A DNA stretch of 64,000 nucleotides from assembly GCA_030295235.1 (NCBI GenBank), contig AP026124.1, forward strand, positions 558,001 to 622,000. The letters are read 5' to 3'. This stretch comes from Fistulifera solaris (lineage: Eukaryota > Bacillariophyta > Bacillariophyceae > Naviculales > Stauroneidaceae). Shown here piece after piece: positions 43,669-56,563 of this stretch. Below the pieces are notes generated by a model. That model had not been told where the DNA came from and made no database searches. It saw only the letters and a program-made list of their open reading frames with translations. Position 1 is the stretch's first letter. Every line of letters starts with the position of its first letter. A program made the translations under genes and the position numbers.

Positions 43669-44395
43669 TGTCGACATGGCATTTGGCTGACGACAAGGCT
43701 GATAGCAGAAGTACGACTTATCCTACAACGGTTCTGATACTAATATTCAAAAATGCATGACGCATCGAAATTGGGGCTAAGTGTAAAAAGTGTAAATAAA
43801 TGTAGAGACGCACGGCTGCTAGCAGACGACGTTTTTCTCCAGGACTGATGGTATCGTGAATCTTGAGTCGGAAGAAGGCAGCCCACAATTATTTACAGAG
43901 CATCTAAGGCAACTCACTCCTACTGCATCGTCAAGATTCATAGTACCAATATAATGCTAGTGAAATGATGATGTGATATACATTCTATTCAAGCGTAGTT
44001 TCCACCGTAATTTTCTATCGACAGGATCCGTGGTTGAGAATGAGTCGGGGAGAAGGGTCTTTTTTCCAAAAACTTTTTAATTACTCGGAGCTTGGAGTAC
44101 TTGTTTTCTTTCGAAAGGTAATTCTCTTTTATTTAGTCGAAAATAGTCACAAGTTACAACTACCGGGTACCCACCGTTTGAAGCGAACGAAGCGAAGCGT
44201 GTTTTTCAAATGAACCCAGCCCAGCTCGTCCGGGTGTCTGTAAGTCTACCGGAACAAGGCCACAGACCACGCAATACGAAAACGCAGCAGTCCTTTTTAT
44301 TCTCACATGTGATAATCGATAATCAGAGATTCACAGAAGAACACCCATTGAATCTAAATTACCCGGAATTGATAATTTGAAATAATTAATTGTAT
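43669..44395. other. Intergenic stretch, nothing recognised
   Basis: About 730 bp ahead of the CDF transporter. No gene, clear repeat or RNA gene is seen. Confidence 0.5.
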
Positions 44396-45586
44396 ATGCT
44401 GCAGAAAATGGACGAAGAAAAAGCAATATTACTAAATAAGGACTACGGTAGTACCGCATCCTTGACGCCCGCCTCGACCAAACGATGTTTTGAAGAGTCG
44501 GAACCGGCCGGTTCGGTTACATCCGCGGAAAGCAACGAATCGATCATTGTCGCTGGATTTCACATCCCTTCATTACGGACGATAGCGATCCAGCTTTCGC
44601 TCTATGTGAATATTCTAATCACGCTGGCAAAGCTGATAACATACATTCAAACATTTAGTCTATCGGTGCTCGCGGCCCTGCTCGATTCTGTTCTCGATGT
44701 GGTTTCGCAAATGGTTCTCTTTCATACTGAAAAGCACAGCTCGTTGCAACGCTCTTCTGCTTTTTATCCAGCTGGAGCTAGTAGACTGGAACCAATTGGC
44801 GTTCTGACATGCGCCGCGTTAATGGGTGTAGCATCCTTCGAGGTGCTCAAAGATAGTCTCATGGCTCTCATTTTCAACAAAACCGCCATGGATGCGGATG
44901 ACTTGACGTTATCGAGTTTCTGGAACATGCTTTCTATTGTCTTGATTAAGGTAGCCCTTCTTTATCTGTGTAAGAGGGCCGCTAATCGAAGAATACTCCG
45001 ATCCAGTAGCAGTATGGAAAACGACATGGAATCCAAAACTAAGACGGAAATTGCCGACTCGACGATGGAAGCCTTGGCGAAAGACCACTTGAATGATGCA
45101 CTTTCCAATGTTGTCGCCGCATTGGCTCTATTGTGTGCTCTGAAGCAACCCTCTTTGTGGTGGCTCGATCCGGTCGGTGCTGTTGTCATTTCACTCTACA
45201 TTATTTACTCATGGTACACCACCGGGAAGGAACAGATTGAACATCTGACAGGAAAAGTCGCCCCGGAAGAATTCATCGAAGATATTGTCAACATGGCCAA
45301 CGCCTTTGACGATCGCCTAGAAGTTGACCACGTCCGTGCGTATCACTTCGGACCAAAGTTCTTGGTTGAGTTGGAAGTTGTCATGCCAAAAGAGACATTA
45401 TTGTTTGAGTCACACGACGTTGGAATGGAGCTGCAGTATGAGATCGAAGGCCGGGAAGAAGTTGAGCGTTGTTTTGTCCACATTGATTATCAGACGAGGC
45501 CTTACGACGAGCATGTTGTTAGCAAAGTACCCGAATTGCGCGAAAAGTATCGACCCCGAAAACTTCGATCAACCCAAAGCGTATAG
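44396..45586 (+). CDS. CDF-family cation efflux transporter, Mn-type motifs
   Basis: Intact 396-aa frame; ATG 44396 or 44408 could be the start. An acidic, Ser-rich N-terminus precedes six membrane segments and a C-terminal cytosolic domain of about 100 residues. The metal site in TM2 reads DSVLD (DxxxD) and in TM5 DHLND. Zn-type CDFs have HxxxD in both places, while DxxxD pairs mark the Mn-CDF subgroup (plant MTP8-11), so Mn2+ is the inferred substrate. The C-terminal domain contains VDHVRAYHFGPKFLVELEVV and HIDYQTRP, as in the family. Likely exports Mn2+ from the cytosol into a vacuole, Golgi or the outside. Confidence 0.88.
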   Translation: MLQKMDEEKAILLNKDYGSTASLTPASTKRCFEESEPAGSVTSAESNESIIVAGFHIPSLRTIAIQLSLYVNILITLAKLITYIQTFSLSVLAALLDSVLDVVSQMVLFHTEKHSSLQRSSAFYPAGASRLEPIGVLTCAALMGVASFEVLKDSLMALIFNKTAMDADDLTLSSFWNMLSIVLIKVALLYLCKRAANRRILRSSSSMENDMESKTKTEIADSTMEALAKDHLNDALSNVVAALALLCALKQPSLWWLDPVGAVVISLYIIYSWYTTGKEQIEHLTGKVAPEEFIEDIVNMANAFDDRLEVDHVRAYHFGPKFLVELEVVMPKETLLFESHDVGMELQYEIEGREEVERCFVHIDYQTRPYDEHVVSKVPELREKYRPRKLRSTQSV

Positions 45587-45945
45587 GGCGATGAGGTTCA
45601 AAGTATGATGACGTTGAATGCCTATGGTTAAGAATTAGAATAGAAGCCGATTAACACGATCATATATTACTGCAGTCGAGATCGTAATCGTACAGCGTTC
45701 AAAAGCGAAGCTATTTCCAGCGAGGCCGCAATGAATTTTAGCAAACTTCGATTGACGCATTGGACGGGGTCTGAAATTGGCTTCGGATACCAATTACCTG
45801 GACAATATGGAGAAGATCTCTCTCTCTCTCTCTCTTACAAAGTGGAAACACTGACTGTCTTAATTAATGAAGATAAACATAACTAAAATATTATTCGAAG
45901 TGACAAGTTTATTACTTATAGCAGAGAGTTTGATGAAAGATCTAG
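45587..45945. other. Convergent intergenic stretch with a CT microsatellite
   Basis: About 360 bp. A (TC)n tract spans 45817-45835. Nothing else is recognised. Confidence 0.55.
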
Positions 45946-46434
45946 TCAAAATCGTTTGTGCACCATTTCTGGGTGTCGAATGCGTTCCCAAAATCCAACC
46001 TCCATCGCTAGCTCACGAGAACGCTGAATTTCTCTCACTTCCTCGCGAGCCTGCATAAGCAATTGTTTCGAAGCTCCCGCATTTTGGGCGATTTGTTCGC
46101 GCACATATGGACTCATCTTTCGAGGAACCTTTCCGGAAGCTTCGTGCTGATCCAAAGGAAACGTTTCACACCAGTCGGATGACCAAGATAAAGTAAGAGG
46201 AACTCCTTTGCTAACTGCCGGATTATCACCGACAATAAGCGCATGCGAACACACTTTGACAGTCGAAAATTGAACTCGTTTCGTGGTCAATGATCGATCT
46301 GAGATGCTTGTGTTGTTAGTTGATGACTCCGTGAAGCTAGAGGAGCTGTTGTAAGTCATTGACGAAGAAGATTTTACGAAAGATCTGGGTCTTTTGCGTT
46401 GAAGACTTAACAAGTTTGTTTTAGGAATAGCCAT
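45946..46434 (-). CDS. Small stramenopile-type protein with VGDNPAVS motif
   Basis: Intact 162-aa frame from ATG 46434; the longer frame begins at GTG. The N-terminus is Ser/Thr-rich and basic. The core TTKRVQFSTVKVCSHALIVG continues DNPAVSKGVPLTLSW, a pattern (V-x-F-S-x-V ... GDNPAVS-x-G-x-P-L-x-L-x-W) that I recall from many small diatom proteins without assigned function. A charged helix follows (QAREEVREIQRSRELAMEV). No signal peptide or membrane segment. Confidence 0.65.
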   Translation of the reverse strand: MAIPKTNLLSLQRKRPRSFVKSSSSMTYNSSSSFTESSTNNTSISDRSLTTKRVQFSTVKVCSHALIVGDNPAVSKGVPLTLSWSSDWCETFPLDQHEASGKVPRKMSPYVREQIAQNAGASKQLLMQAREEVREIQRSRELAMEVGFWERIRHPEMVHKRF

Positions 46435-46984
46435 GATGATGCTGAAGCACTCGTATTCTTTCACTGAAAAAATTGTGAACTCTTTTAAATATTATGGAAA
46501 TAGCCTGTCTCGTCAGGGGACGAGAAAATTACGACGAATGAGCCTTTTTCGACGATTTCCAACGAACAAATCGAATGAACAAAAACGAACAATAAGGATT
46601 CTACTCAAGCTTCTATACTAAAACCTCTAATTCGGACATGTTCCTTAGACATCGGCTGGTACTGGTAGAGGTACAAATATTCGCTATTCGCTGTAATACG
46701 TCGTCGTATGTCTTACCGGTTGCTTTCACAGCCTCCACCTTCTTTTTAAAAAATTACGCCTTTTCTAGCTCCACCCGACCTATACTAAAGGATTGATGAC
46801 GATCTTTTGAACAATTATCTCGTAAACGAACAGTATTTAGCATGAACTTTAGTAAAAACTTGAGATTACCGGTTGAAGGTGAATAAATTATGTTCATTGA
46901 CGGTCTTCTTTATGGACAGAAAAGAACGGATAATCATGCATAGCGCTAGCACAGCATAAATTGGACTGAACCAAAGATGATGCT
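46435..46984. other. Intergenic stretch, nothing recognised
   Basis: About 550 bp between two reverse-strand genes. No gene or repeat is recognised. Confidence 0.5.
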
Positions 46985-48869
46985 TTACAGCTCTAAAGAT
47001 TTGATCTGTGGGTTTGAAATTGTATGAAACTCGACACCAAGCATCCGTGACCATGACACCAAAGAAGCTGAATCACTTTCACTCATTATGCTAAACACCT
47101 TACCGGCAGTACCTGCTCGTCCAGTCCTTCCAGCAATGTGCGTGTACTCATCTGGACCATTCGGTCGTCCAAGAACCAAAACATAATCTAGACCGTCCAG
47201 ATGAAGACCTCGGACAGTGTCTTCACCAGTAACGAGCACGTACCCGCTGATCGTAGCCTTGTCATTCTGATGGCGACTTTGTCCAACCCCGTCAGCTCCC
47301 GATACCTCTCTGTAGAGCTCAATAATATGATCAGTACCATCCGCTTCTAACATGTCTAAAAGATTTTGAGGCACAGGTTGGCACCCGAAGTGCTTCAATG
47401 CACCGATCGAGTTTTGTGTATTCATTCCAAATCCTTTGGATAATACCAAAAGAATCCGCGCATTGCTTTTCACGGCAGTAAGCGATTGAATCACTTGGTA
47501 CGCTGCTGTTAACACCTGACCCGGCGACGAGCCAGCGGTTGGAACAACGTAATTCGTCACAGAGTCAGGGATCGTTACCGCTCTAGTGGTTGCTACATCT
47601 TTTCCAGCGCCTCCTGTAGCATCACTAGCACATACCACCGGTGGACACTCCTGTGGTGGAAGTCCGAGAACACGTGCCAGCTCGCGTCGGAGAGGTCTAC
47701 CAACGGTGGCACTGGCCGCCACAATTTGCACCCGACCAAGGGTCAATCGAGTTACTGCCGAACATACTACCGCGGCTGGCTTTTCGTGTATTTTCTTGTA
47801 TTGCTTTTCGGCTCTACTTTTCTGCACGGCCAACATGCGATCCACTTCATCCATGACAATGCAGCGCACATTTTTGAGGAACTCCATAGCCTCGGGTTTT
47901 TCGTGTGGGAGGAGCCGGCATCTTCCCGTCTCCGTACAGCGAATGCATAATTGTTTTGGCACTCCCAATAAAGAGCCTAGGCTTCGTACCCAGTTCATCA
48001 ACATCAATGGGTACACCTCTTTCTTTCGAACCATCGGCCATAAGATCTGCTGGCCTCGAAATGAAACGGATGGTTCCTGGGGGAGCCAGCACAGCAGCAA
48101 TTCCAGCAATTTGAGATGCCAACTCTCTGGTTGGTGCCATAACCACGGCAAACGAGTCTCGATCCTGTCCTTGTGTCCATAAATACTCAGTCAAGGGGAG
48201 AAGAAAAGCGAGTGTCTTTCCAGACCCTGTCTCGGCATGCAAAATACAAGATTCGCCCCTTGACAATCGAGGAATGGCCGCGGCTTGAATGGGACTGGGC
48301 TTAATAAATTTTGCCCGACCAAGCGCATCACCGGCGACAGGAGATAACTTTAACCCAGCGAAATCGATCAGTCGCTTTACTACTATTGTTGTGTCCAACA
48401 TTTCATTGAGGATGTCGTCATCCGCAATCAGTTGCTTAATCGGGACGTCCTCGTCTTCTTCTCCTTTGACAGATTCTCCGTAAATTTTTCTCAAATCATC
48501 CGCCGCTAATCGCATAGCCAAATCAGGTTTTCTGCCATTTCTGGGGAGCTTTCTTGCTTTGAGTTCGACTTTGAGAGCGTTCGCTGCTTGTAAAAGATAC
48601 TGGCGATAGAGTTTCTCGCGTTCGACGCTGAGAGGATCGTACGGTCCATTTTCTTCTATTTTCGGAACTTGACGCTGTCTTTTTAATTTCTCTAAGTGCG
48701 ACGCTGTTTTCTCAAGTGCATCCTGCGCCAAGGGATCGGACTTGGACGAGCACAAGAAAGTTGATTGACGGCATGACAACGGAAGAGCCGGCGAGAAAGC
48801 CATCAAATCCCGTGCTAACCACAGCGTGAAAAGGACTCTCAATCTGCGCTGCATGTAATATTTCTGCAT
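46985..48869 (-). CDS. Plastid DEAD-box-like RNA helicase with SAP motif
   Basis: About 627 aa if one base is removed at GGG 47907-47909. A signal peptide ending LMAFSPALPL marks the plastid. A SAP-like motif follows near residues 90-125 (LKVELKARKLPRNGRKPDLA), suggesting nucleic-acid binding. The helicase core has SPIQAAAIPRL (Q motif), HAETGSGKTLAFLLPL, APTRELASQIAG, then DEVD instead of DEAD, SATVGRPLRREL, and a degenerate motif V/VI (GEDTVRGLHLDGLDYVLVLG, HIAGRTGRAG). The DEVD variant and divergent C-lobe set it apart from the main plastid DEAD helicases. A role in plastid rRNA or mRNA handling is inferred. Confidence 0.85.
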
Positions 48870-49441
48870 AATAGAGCGTAACTTTCGTGGATAGAACTCG
48901 CTTCCTTGTAAATTTAATGCTAGGCTCGTTATTAGACTAGTGTAGTAATTGTCATCTCTTTGTGTTCTGTGTTGCGGTGATGGGACGAGAACTTTTCCTT
49001 GGTGGTGGGGGAAGGACGCGAAAGCGTGTGCGGGCTTGCGCGCAAAGTCGGTAAAGGCTTAAGGCTACGTGCTAGTACGAAGGAAATTTAGTATTCACGT
49101 ACAGAGGCTCCGTCTCTCTAACGTCAAGAAAAAAGCCAGCTGTATGTTCAACTACTACGTAATGAGAACCGTCGACGTTTTCATGACATCAAAACAAAAC
49201 ATTCAGACCTTTTGCAATGCGATGAGTAGCAACGCACCATGATCCGGGACTGAAACTATCCTGAGTCATATCGAATCACCTCTACTTTTTACGAGATAGT
49301 GGTATAAATTCTGGCCCTTGTGATGGACAGACCGCTCCGTTGGTGTCGAAATCACGGGGCACTTATTTTCAACACCCTCTCACATTGCCTTTGCAGCCTT
49401 GCTATCGAAGCTTTTCTCTACAAAGACGGCATCAAGATAAA
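48870..49441. other. Divergent promoter region
   Basis: About 570 bp between the plastid helicase and CLP1 starts. No gene or repeat is recognised. Confidence 0.5.
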
Positions 49442-50836
49442 ATGGACACGAGCGATCTTCCCGCGCCGCAAGGTGAGAGGCATGTCCTCGCCGCTGAAGA
49501 AGAATTGCGCCTCGAAGTAGGGTTTCAAAAACAAAGTATCTGTCGGATTGTTGTGCTGAAAGGCTCTTGTGAGCTGCAAGGCGTGGAACTGGCAACCAAT
49601 AAGCCGTATCAATTCACAGACGGAGGATTAAAGCTAGCTCTTTTCACCTGGCACGGCTGTGTGGTGGATGTTCAGTGCGACGAAAGCCTCATGGAAATTA
49701 GTTACACTAGCGATGAAACGGCTTGCAACATTGCCTTTGTCAATACGCACGCGCAGTTGGAGGCTTTGCGCGACGAAGCCGCCGCTTCCAGCGGAGACGG
49801 CCCACGTGTATTGATTGTAGGTCCTACAGAGTCGGGAAAGTCGTCGCTCACCAAGACATTGATTGCTTATGCTACCAAACTCGGTCGGGTCCCACTTTGG
49901 ATCGATTTAGATCCGGCAGATAATGCCCTTTCCGTTCCTGGTACCCTGGCGGTATGTCCTATGGATCGAGAGGTAGTTCAAGTGGAAGCGTTTGCGACGA
50001 CTGGAATACCGCACGGAACAGCGGCACCGTTGGTTTTGTGGCACGGAAATACCGAAATCTCGCCGGATCTGTTTCGCGCACAAGTAACTGCTTTGGGGAA
50101 AAAGATAGATGCTCGGCTGGAAACAGATGATTGGGCACGCTCCTCGGGAATTATCGTTAACACAAATGGATGGATCCAGGACGAGGGCTATCAGCTATTA
50201 CTGCACACCGTGACTGCGTTGCGAATAACAGTCATTTTAGTGATGGGGCATGATAGGTTGTACAGCATGATGAAAAGCGCACTGAAGAAGCAAGATGAAT
50301 CCATCAAGGTCATCAAAGTTCCGAGATCCGGGGGTGTCGTATCAAGAGGAAAGGAGTTTATTCGACAACACAGATCAAGGAGCGTGAAACGCTATTTTTA
50401 CGGTGATACCATTGATTCAGCGCCCCAGGGCTCTACTGGACACTCAACTTCAGCGTCCACAAAAGTACCGCAGTTGACTCCCTTCCTGGCTCACATCAAG
50501 TTTGACCAAGTCACGGTCTACAAATTTGCGTCCATGAGCTTGTCGGCTTCTCTTTTGCCGGTGGCAGCGGCACAAACTACGGAATCCGTGCAGCTCGTAG
50601 AAGTGAGCGATCTTGCTTCGCTGCAACACAAAGTTGTTGCTGTGTGTCATCCTCAAGCGGTTACCGTATACCAAGCAAGCAAGAAAGCTAAGGATTTGTA
50701 TGAATCGGGGGTTGCAGGATTTTGTGTAGTCGAAAGAGTCATTCCCGATACCGAAACGTTGCATCTGCTCAGTCCATGTGCCGGCAGCCTGCCTAGCTAC
50801 ACACTGCTGGTTGGAGATCTAACATGGATGGAATAA
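49442..50836 (+). CDS. CLP1: CLP1, polynucleotide-kinase-fold 3'-end processing factor
   Basis: 464 aa from ATG 49442 (MDTSDLPAPQGE); the frame is open further upstream without a better start. The N-terminal beta domain (LEVGFQKQSICRIVVLKGSC, CELQGVELATNKPY) is followed by the P-loop GPTESGKSSLTKTL and LWIDLDPADNALSVPGTLA, characteristic of CLP1. NTNGWIQDEGYQLLLHTV, VMGHDRLYSMM and VIKVPRSGGVVSRGKEFIRQ are also family blocks, with a C-terminal domain after about 340. CLP1 works in pre-mRNA cleavage factor II (with PCF11) and tRNA splicing complexes, and has ATP-dependent RNA 5'-kinase activity in animals. No frame break. Confidence 0.95.
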   Translation: MDTSDLPAPQGERHVLAAEEELRLEVGFQKQSICRIVVLKGSCELQGVELATNKPYQFTDGGLKLALFTWHGCVVDVQCDESLMEISYTSDETACNIAFVNTHAQLEALRDEAAASSGDGPRVLIVGPTESGKSSLTKTLIAYATKLGRVPLWIDLDPADNALSVPGTLAVCPMDREVVQVEAFATTGIPHGTAAPLVLWHGNTEISPDLFRAQVTALGKKIDARLETDDWARSSGIIVNTNGWIQDEGYQLLLHTVTALRITVILVMGHDRLYSMMKSALKKQDESIKVIKVPRSGGVVSRGKEFIRQHRSRSVKRYFYGDTIDSAPQGSTGHSTSASTKVPQLTPFLAHIKFDQVTVYKFASMSLSASLLPVAAAQTTESVQLVEVSDLASLQHKVVAVCHPQAVTVYQASKKAKDLYESGVAGFCVVERVIPDTETLHLLSPCAGSLPSYTLLVGDLTWME

Positions 50837-50916
50837 AGTTCGTTACAAACCATAAGATATAAACTATAGGGTCAACTACCTCATACCAATTGAAACATAC
50901 TTTTTGGGCTTTGCAT

Positions 50917-52663
50917 TTATGCATGAGTCACCCGGTGCCCTGACATTTTGCTCGTATTATCAGGCTTTTCAATAACCCAGTGATCCATGCAAATGTCCTC
51001 TTCATCAGGTCCCATGCAAACTGCACATCCCAGTGCCCTATTTGTTGCACTGGATAGCGAAGGCAGCTTGAAAATTTGATAATTCACTTCCCCCATGAGC
51101 TTTTGAATCCGCTGAAATTCTACTGCCTCAGGGTCTAGTTCGCGTTGCATGTCTTCCATTGTTTCAAGCAGTGGAAACGCCAGCGTCCATTGTTCGAGCG
51201 AGATGTGACAAATCACCATTTTCTTCACAATGTCTAATTTTTCTTCTAGACAGTCCTTGGATCCACGCATAGCGCTCCATATGTTCTCGTAGGCGTTAAG
51301 CGCCTTCACTGGTTTTGCCAGCATGAAGTATGCATAGCCCAAGTTGTCCAACGTACTTTGCACGAGTTTGTTGTCTGTTCCCAAAACCGAACGCTGGATT
51401 TTCAGAGATTCCTCGAGAAGAGCAATCGCTTCCGTAAAGCGATCTTGCTCGATTTCTACGTACGCCTTATTGCACATTGTTGATGCCATGGTTAAAATGC
51501 CAGGACTATTTCCGTCGACTCCGCATACAAGATTGATCCAACTTTTAAAAACAGTCTTTTGTAACTCAATAGCATCATCAAATGACCTTCTTGCGTCTCC
51601 AAAGCTTCCTGCTTCAAAGTTTACACAACCAATGTTATTCAAAACTTTTGCAATTTTCAAGTTACTTTCATCGATATCTTCTTGAGCGAAGCTCTCATCC
51701 CTTTCTTCTCGCCGTAGCTTCAAGGCACGCTCGAATACTTTTAGAGCATCCTCATTTTCATCCATGGATAAAAGAATAATTCCCAATTCAACAAGTGAGT
51801 CCTGATCAATTGGTATAAACGCCGACAAAAAGGTTAGGAAACTAAGCCATCGTCGTGATTGTCTTCGCACAATCTACTTACAGCGACTCTAGGATGACTT
51901 CGACCAAGAGCTCGCGATCTAATCTTAATAGCTTCCTCGATGGCATCCATAGCATCATCCAAGGAGCCTGCTCGGAGGTTCGCAATAGCTACATTATGTA
52001 GCGCTGCGCCGATACGCTCATGTCTTTCACCGTATCGACCAAGCAAGTCAGATAAAATTGATTCAAACTCTGTGAGAGCTTTTTTGTACGCTCCACTCTA
52101 CGCAAGAAAGTTGACGGCTAATGTGAGATGAATGTCAACCTACATACTTCGCGAGCATTGATTCAAGTTTGGAACTTACGGACATGGCCTTGCAAGCTTT
52201 CGTGTGTTTTCGCCCTTAGCGTTTTTTTCAAAACGCTGAAAGGTTTCGCTACGTTCATCCAAGCTCTCCCCTTGGTCCCTGACATCACCTTCTGTTGAAG
52301 CTGATATATCGGATACTGCAGACGACACATCGTCCTCAACATCCTCGCTTATTGCTTTTTTCCATTCTTTATTATCTTCCTTCTTCTCTGCACTTTGCTT
52401 TCCGGCTGGAGTCGATTGGTCTCGAGGAATCTCTGCCTCAGTCTTGTTTCTTTCAAAAGGCTGCTGACTTTCATGGTCCCAAGCACAACCGAGCTATCTT
52501 GTTGATTTTCTTTTGGCTTGGTGTTGCGTTGGACTGACTGTGCACCTTCGACTTCCGATGCATTCATTCCCTTGACATCGCCAAGGTCGGTGGAAAAATC
52601 GTGAGTTCGTAATGTTGTCGATCTGGCGAGACTTCGTGGCGCTTTACTTGGGCGTAGAAACAT
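50917..52663 (-). CDS. Tetratricopeptide (kinesin-light-chain-like TPR) protein
   Basis: Exons 52663-52180, 52097-51882 and 51801-50917, about 528 aa, assuming one missing base at T6 52356-52361 and one at T4 52207-52210. With these both introns (82 and 80 bp) splice in phase. After a disordered N-terminus, tandem TPR units of about 42 residues are visible: ERIGAALHNVAIANLRAGSL, LGIILLSMDENEDALKVFER, VLNNIGCVNFEAGSFGDARR and STLDNLGYAYFMLAKPVKAL. The 42-residue spacing resembles kinesin light chain and nephrocystin-3. It is presumably a protein-interaction scaffold; partners are unknown. The extreme C-terminus has a Cys/Met-rich piece (CAVCMGPDEEDICMD). Confidence 0.75.
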
Positions 52664-52937
52664 GACTGTACATAAGACCAAAAAATTCGCACGGTACTCG
52701 TATTTAGAGGAAAGAACGTGTTTGCTTGACAAGGACAACCAGCGCGCACGTCGACTATCAATTAGCCAGAACTATCGCTGAAAGGCAGAGTACCGTTGTA
52801 CAGTATCACCGCTTATGCCCTCACAAGTTGTTATCGCTCAAATGGTTTTCCTTGACCACAACAGGAGAAGAACAAGACGAAGACCGATATCTTTTCTTTT
52901 CGTTACTACTCCAGTATAAATACAAATATACAAAACA

Positions 52938-53690
52938 ATGAAGTAAGTTATTTTGAATGTTTGTAATTGAAGCCCACTAGGAAGAATGTGTTGCTCATTT
53001 TATCGTTAATTTACGACCTCAGGGCCGGTATTCGCGGGATGCTTCGAAAAGCTCGAGAGGCTCGGAAGAAAACAGTCGACGAGTATCAGAGTAGAAAGAA
53101 CAACAAGACGCTTGCTCCGATTGATGAAGCCAGTTTAGAGGAAAGCCGTGCACCAGAGGAAGGCCGCGAACCTGAGGAGTGCGTTAAACCTGTGGAACAG
53201 AAAACAAAGAGAGTGCCAAGATTTTTCCGCGGAAAGAGTGCTAAAAATGTTGAACACAAACAACAAGATAGCAACGAAGTGAAAGCTGAGAGTCATCCAG
53301 TCAACAACGAAGTCGAGAATGTAAAAAAAGAAGAGCCAGAAAAACCCATTGCCGTCGACGATAAGGAAGAGAGCGATGAGACCCGGAAAATAGCTGAGCA
53401 AGATAAAGAACCTGTTCTCTCCCCCTCAAAGTGTGGTATCGATCAATAGCCCAGTCTCCGACCGTAGCATCCATTCTCCAGCTAGCTCCCGCTCCAGTAT
53501 GGACGACGACCGCGACACACCAATGGTGGACTCAATTCAAAGCGTCGATTCCCACATTTCAATAATCCAATCTCCCCGAGGAGCTGGTATTCGTTCCGCA
53601 CCAAAAACACCTGACTATACAACCCGGATGGAAGTAGCTGAAGACACTCCTGTAGCCCATAGTACCGGTTTCCTGTGTGGCTGCATCTGA
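52938..53690 (+). CDS. Charged, disordered protein with CaaX-like C-terminus
   Basis: Exon 52938-52942 (ATGAA), intron 52943-53022, exon 53023-53690. About 223 aa if one A is removed at A3 53428-53430. The first exon holds only five coding bases. The protein starts MKAGIRGMLRKAREARKKTV, a basic amphipathic segment, continues as an acidic/Lys-rich disordered chain, and then has Ser-rich repeats (SPVSDRSIHSPASSRSS). The last residues are TGFLCGCI; the final four fit a CaaX-type box and the two Cys could be lipidated. No known domain. Peripheral membrane attachment is only inferred. Confidence 0.55.
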
Positions 53691-53872
53691 TTTCCCGAGA
53701 CAATTTAAGAACTGGATGAGTATGGAAAGCTTTGGTGAACAGTGTAATGTGTTTTATATAGTTGCTTTATTATGGATCATCAATACAACTAAAGTCAAAG
53801 TGCCCAAGGATACGTAGCACACCGTCATGCAGACAGGAAGCCACCAATGCTAACCAACAACTACGAGGTCTC

Positions 53873-55798
<1,926 letters not shown>

Positions 55799-56563
55799 TT
55801 ACTGAAGAGGATCAATTAAGGCTCCTGCTACTACAGCAGCTACTGCCAATACACCAAAGCCGATCGCGGCAACTTTCGTAGCCATTTGCTCTTCATTCGT
55901 TTGGATTTCAACCAAGCATTGGCTCAAGTCGTTCTCCGAACCGTTCTTGTCTTTTTCCGTAACACGGTAAACCCAACCACCGGGTTCAACTTGATCGTCT
56001 AGGAAGCGGTAAACCCCGCCACTGGATCCTTTAGACTGCAATGGACCGTAGTTTGCGTACGAGGCAAGAACTTCGAATTTCTCGGTTTTTGCCGGTCGAC
56101 GCTTCACGATGAATCCTTGTGTGTTTGATTCTTCACCGGTTGTCCACTCCAACTCGACGGCACCATCAATGACCTTGTATTTTAACCCTGTACCGGAAAG
56201 CTCTTGGAAAGCAGAGTCGCGCAGCAAACTTCCCTGCACTTGTGTTTCCTGCTCTTTGCGCTTGCGACGGGCCTCGGCTTTGTCACGCATGACCTTACGG
56301 ATTTCCTTTTCGTCTTCTGCCGTGATCTTCATCCAGGGAGCGTACTCAATGCCTCTTTCATTTCGCAAGTTAGACATTCGTTTCGTCTTTTTCAATTCTT
56401 GCTGTACCATCTCTTCAATTTCCTCTTCCAAAGTCTTTTCAAAGCAGACCGTTGTTGATTGCGGTTTCGTCGCAACAGAAGAAGAAACACGAGGAAGTGG
56501 AGCAAAAGCGGCCGACTGCCCAATGAGAAGAGCCAAGCCTGTAGAAACGAGAGTCAACTTCAT
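55799..56563 (-). CDS. Plastid membrane protein with fibronectin-III-like domain
   Basis: Intact 254-aa frame. The start MKLTLVSTGLALLIGQSA is followed by AFAPLPR, a textbook diatom plastid leader. A charged helical part (ETLEEEIEEMVQQELKKTKR; residues ~40-110) precedes a beta-sandwich like fibronectin III (GAVELEWTTGEESNTQGFIV, ~130-220: conserved Trp, Tyr-R-V near the end). A C-terminal hydrophobic segment (VAAIGFGVLAVAAVVAGALI) would anchor it in a plastid membrane. The protein is conserved in type but its function is unknown; a role in protein contacts at the thylakoid or envelope is guesswork. Confidence 0.7.
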   Translation of the reverse strand: MKLTLVSTGLALLIGQSAAFAPLPRVSSSVATKPQSTTVCFEKTLEEEIEEMVQQELKKTKRMSNLRNERGIEYAPWMKITAEDEKEIRKVMRDKAEARRKRKEQETQVQGSLLRDSAFQELSGTGLKYKVIDGAVELEWTTGEESNTQGFIVKRRPAKTEKFEVLASYANYGPLQSKGSSGGVYRFLDDQVEPGGWVYRVTEKDKNGSENDLSQCLVEIQTNEEQMATKVAAIGFGVLAVAAVVAGALIDPLQ

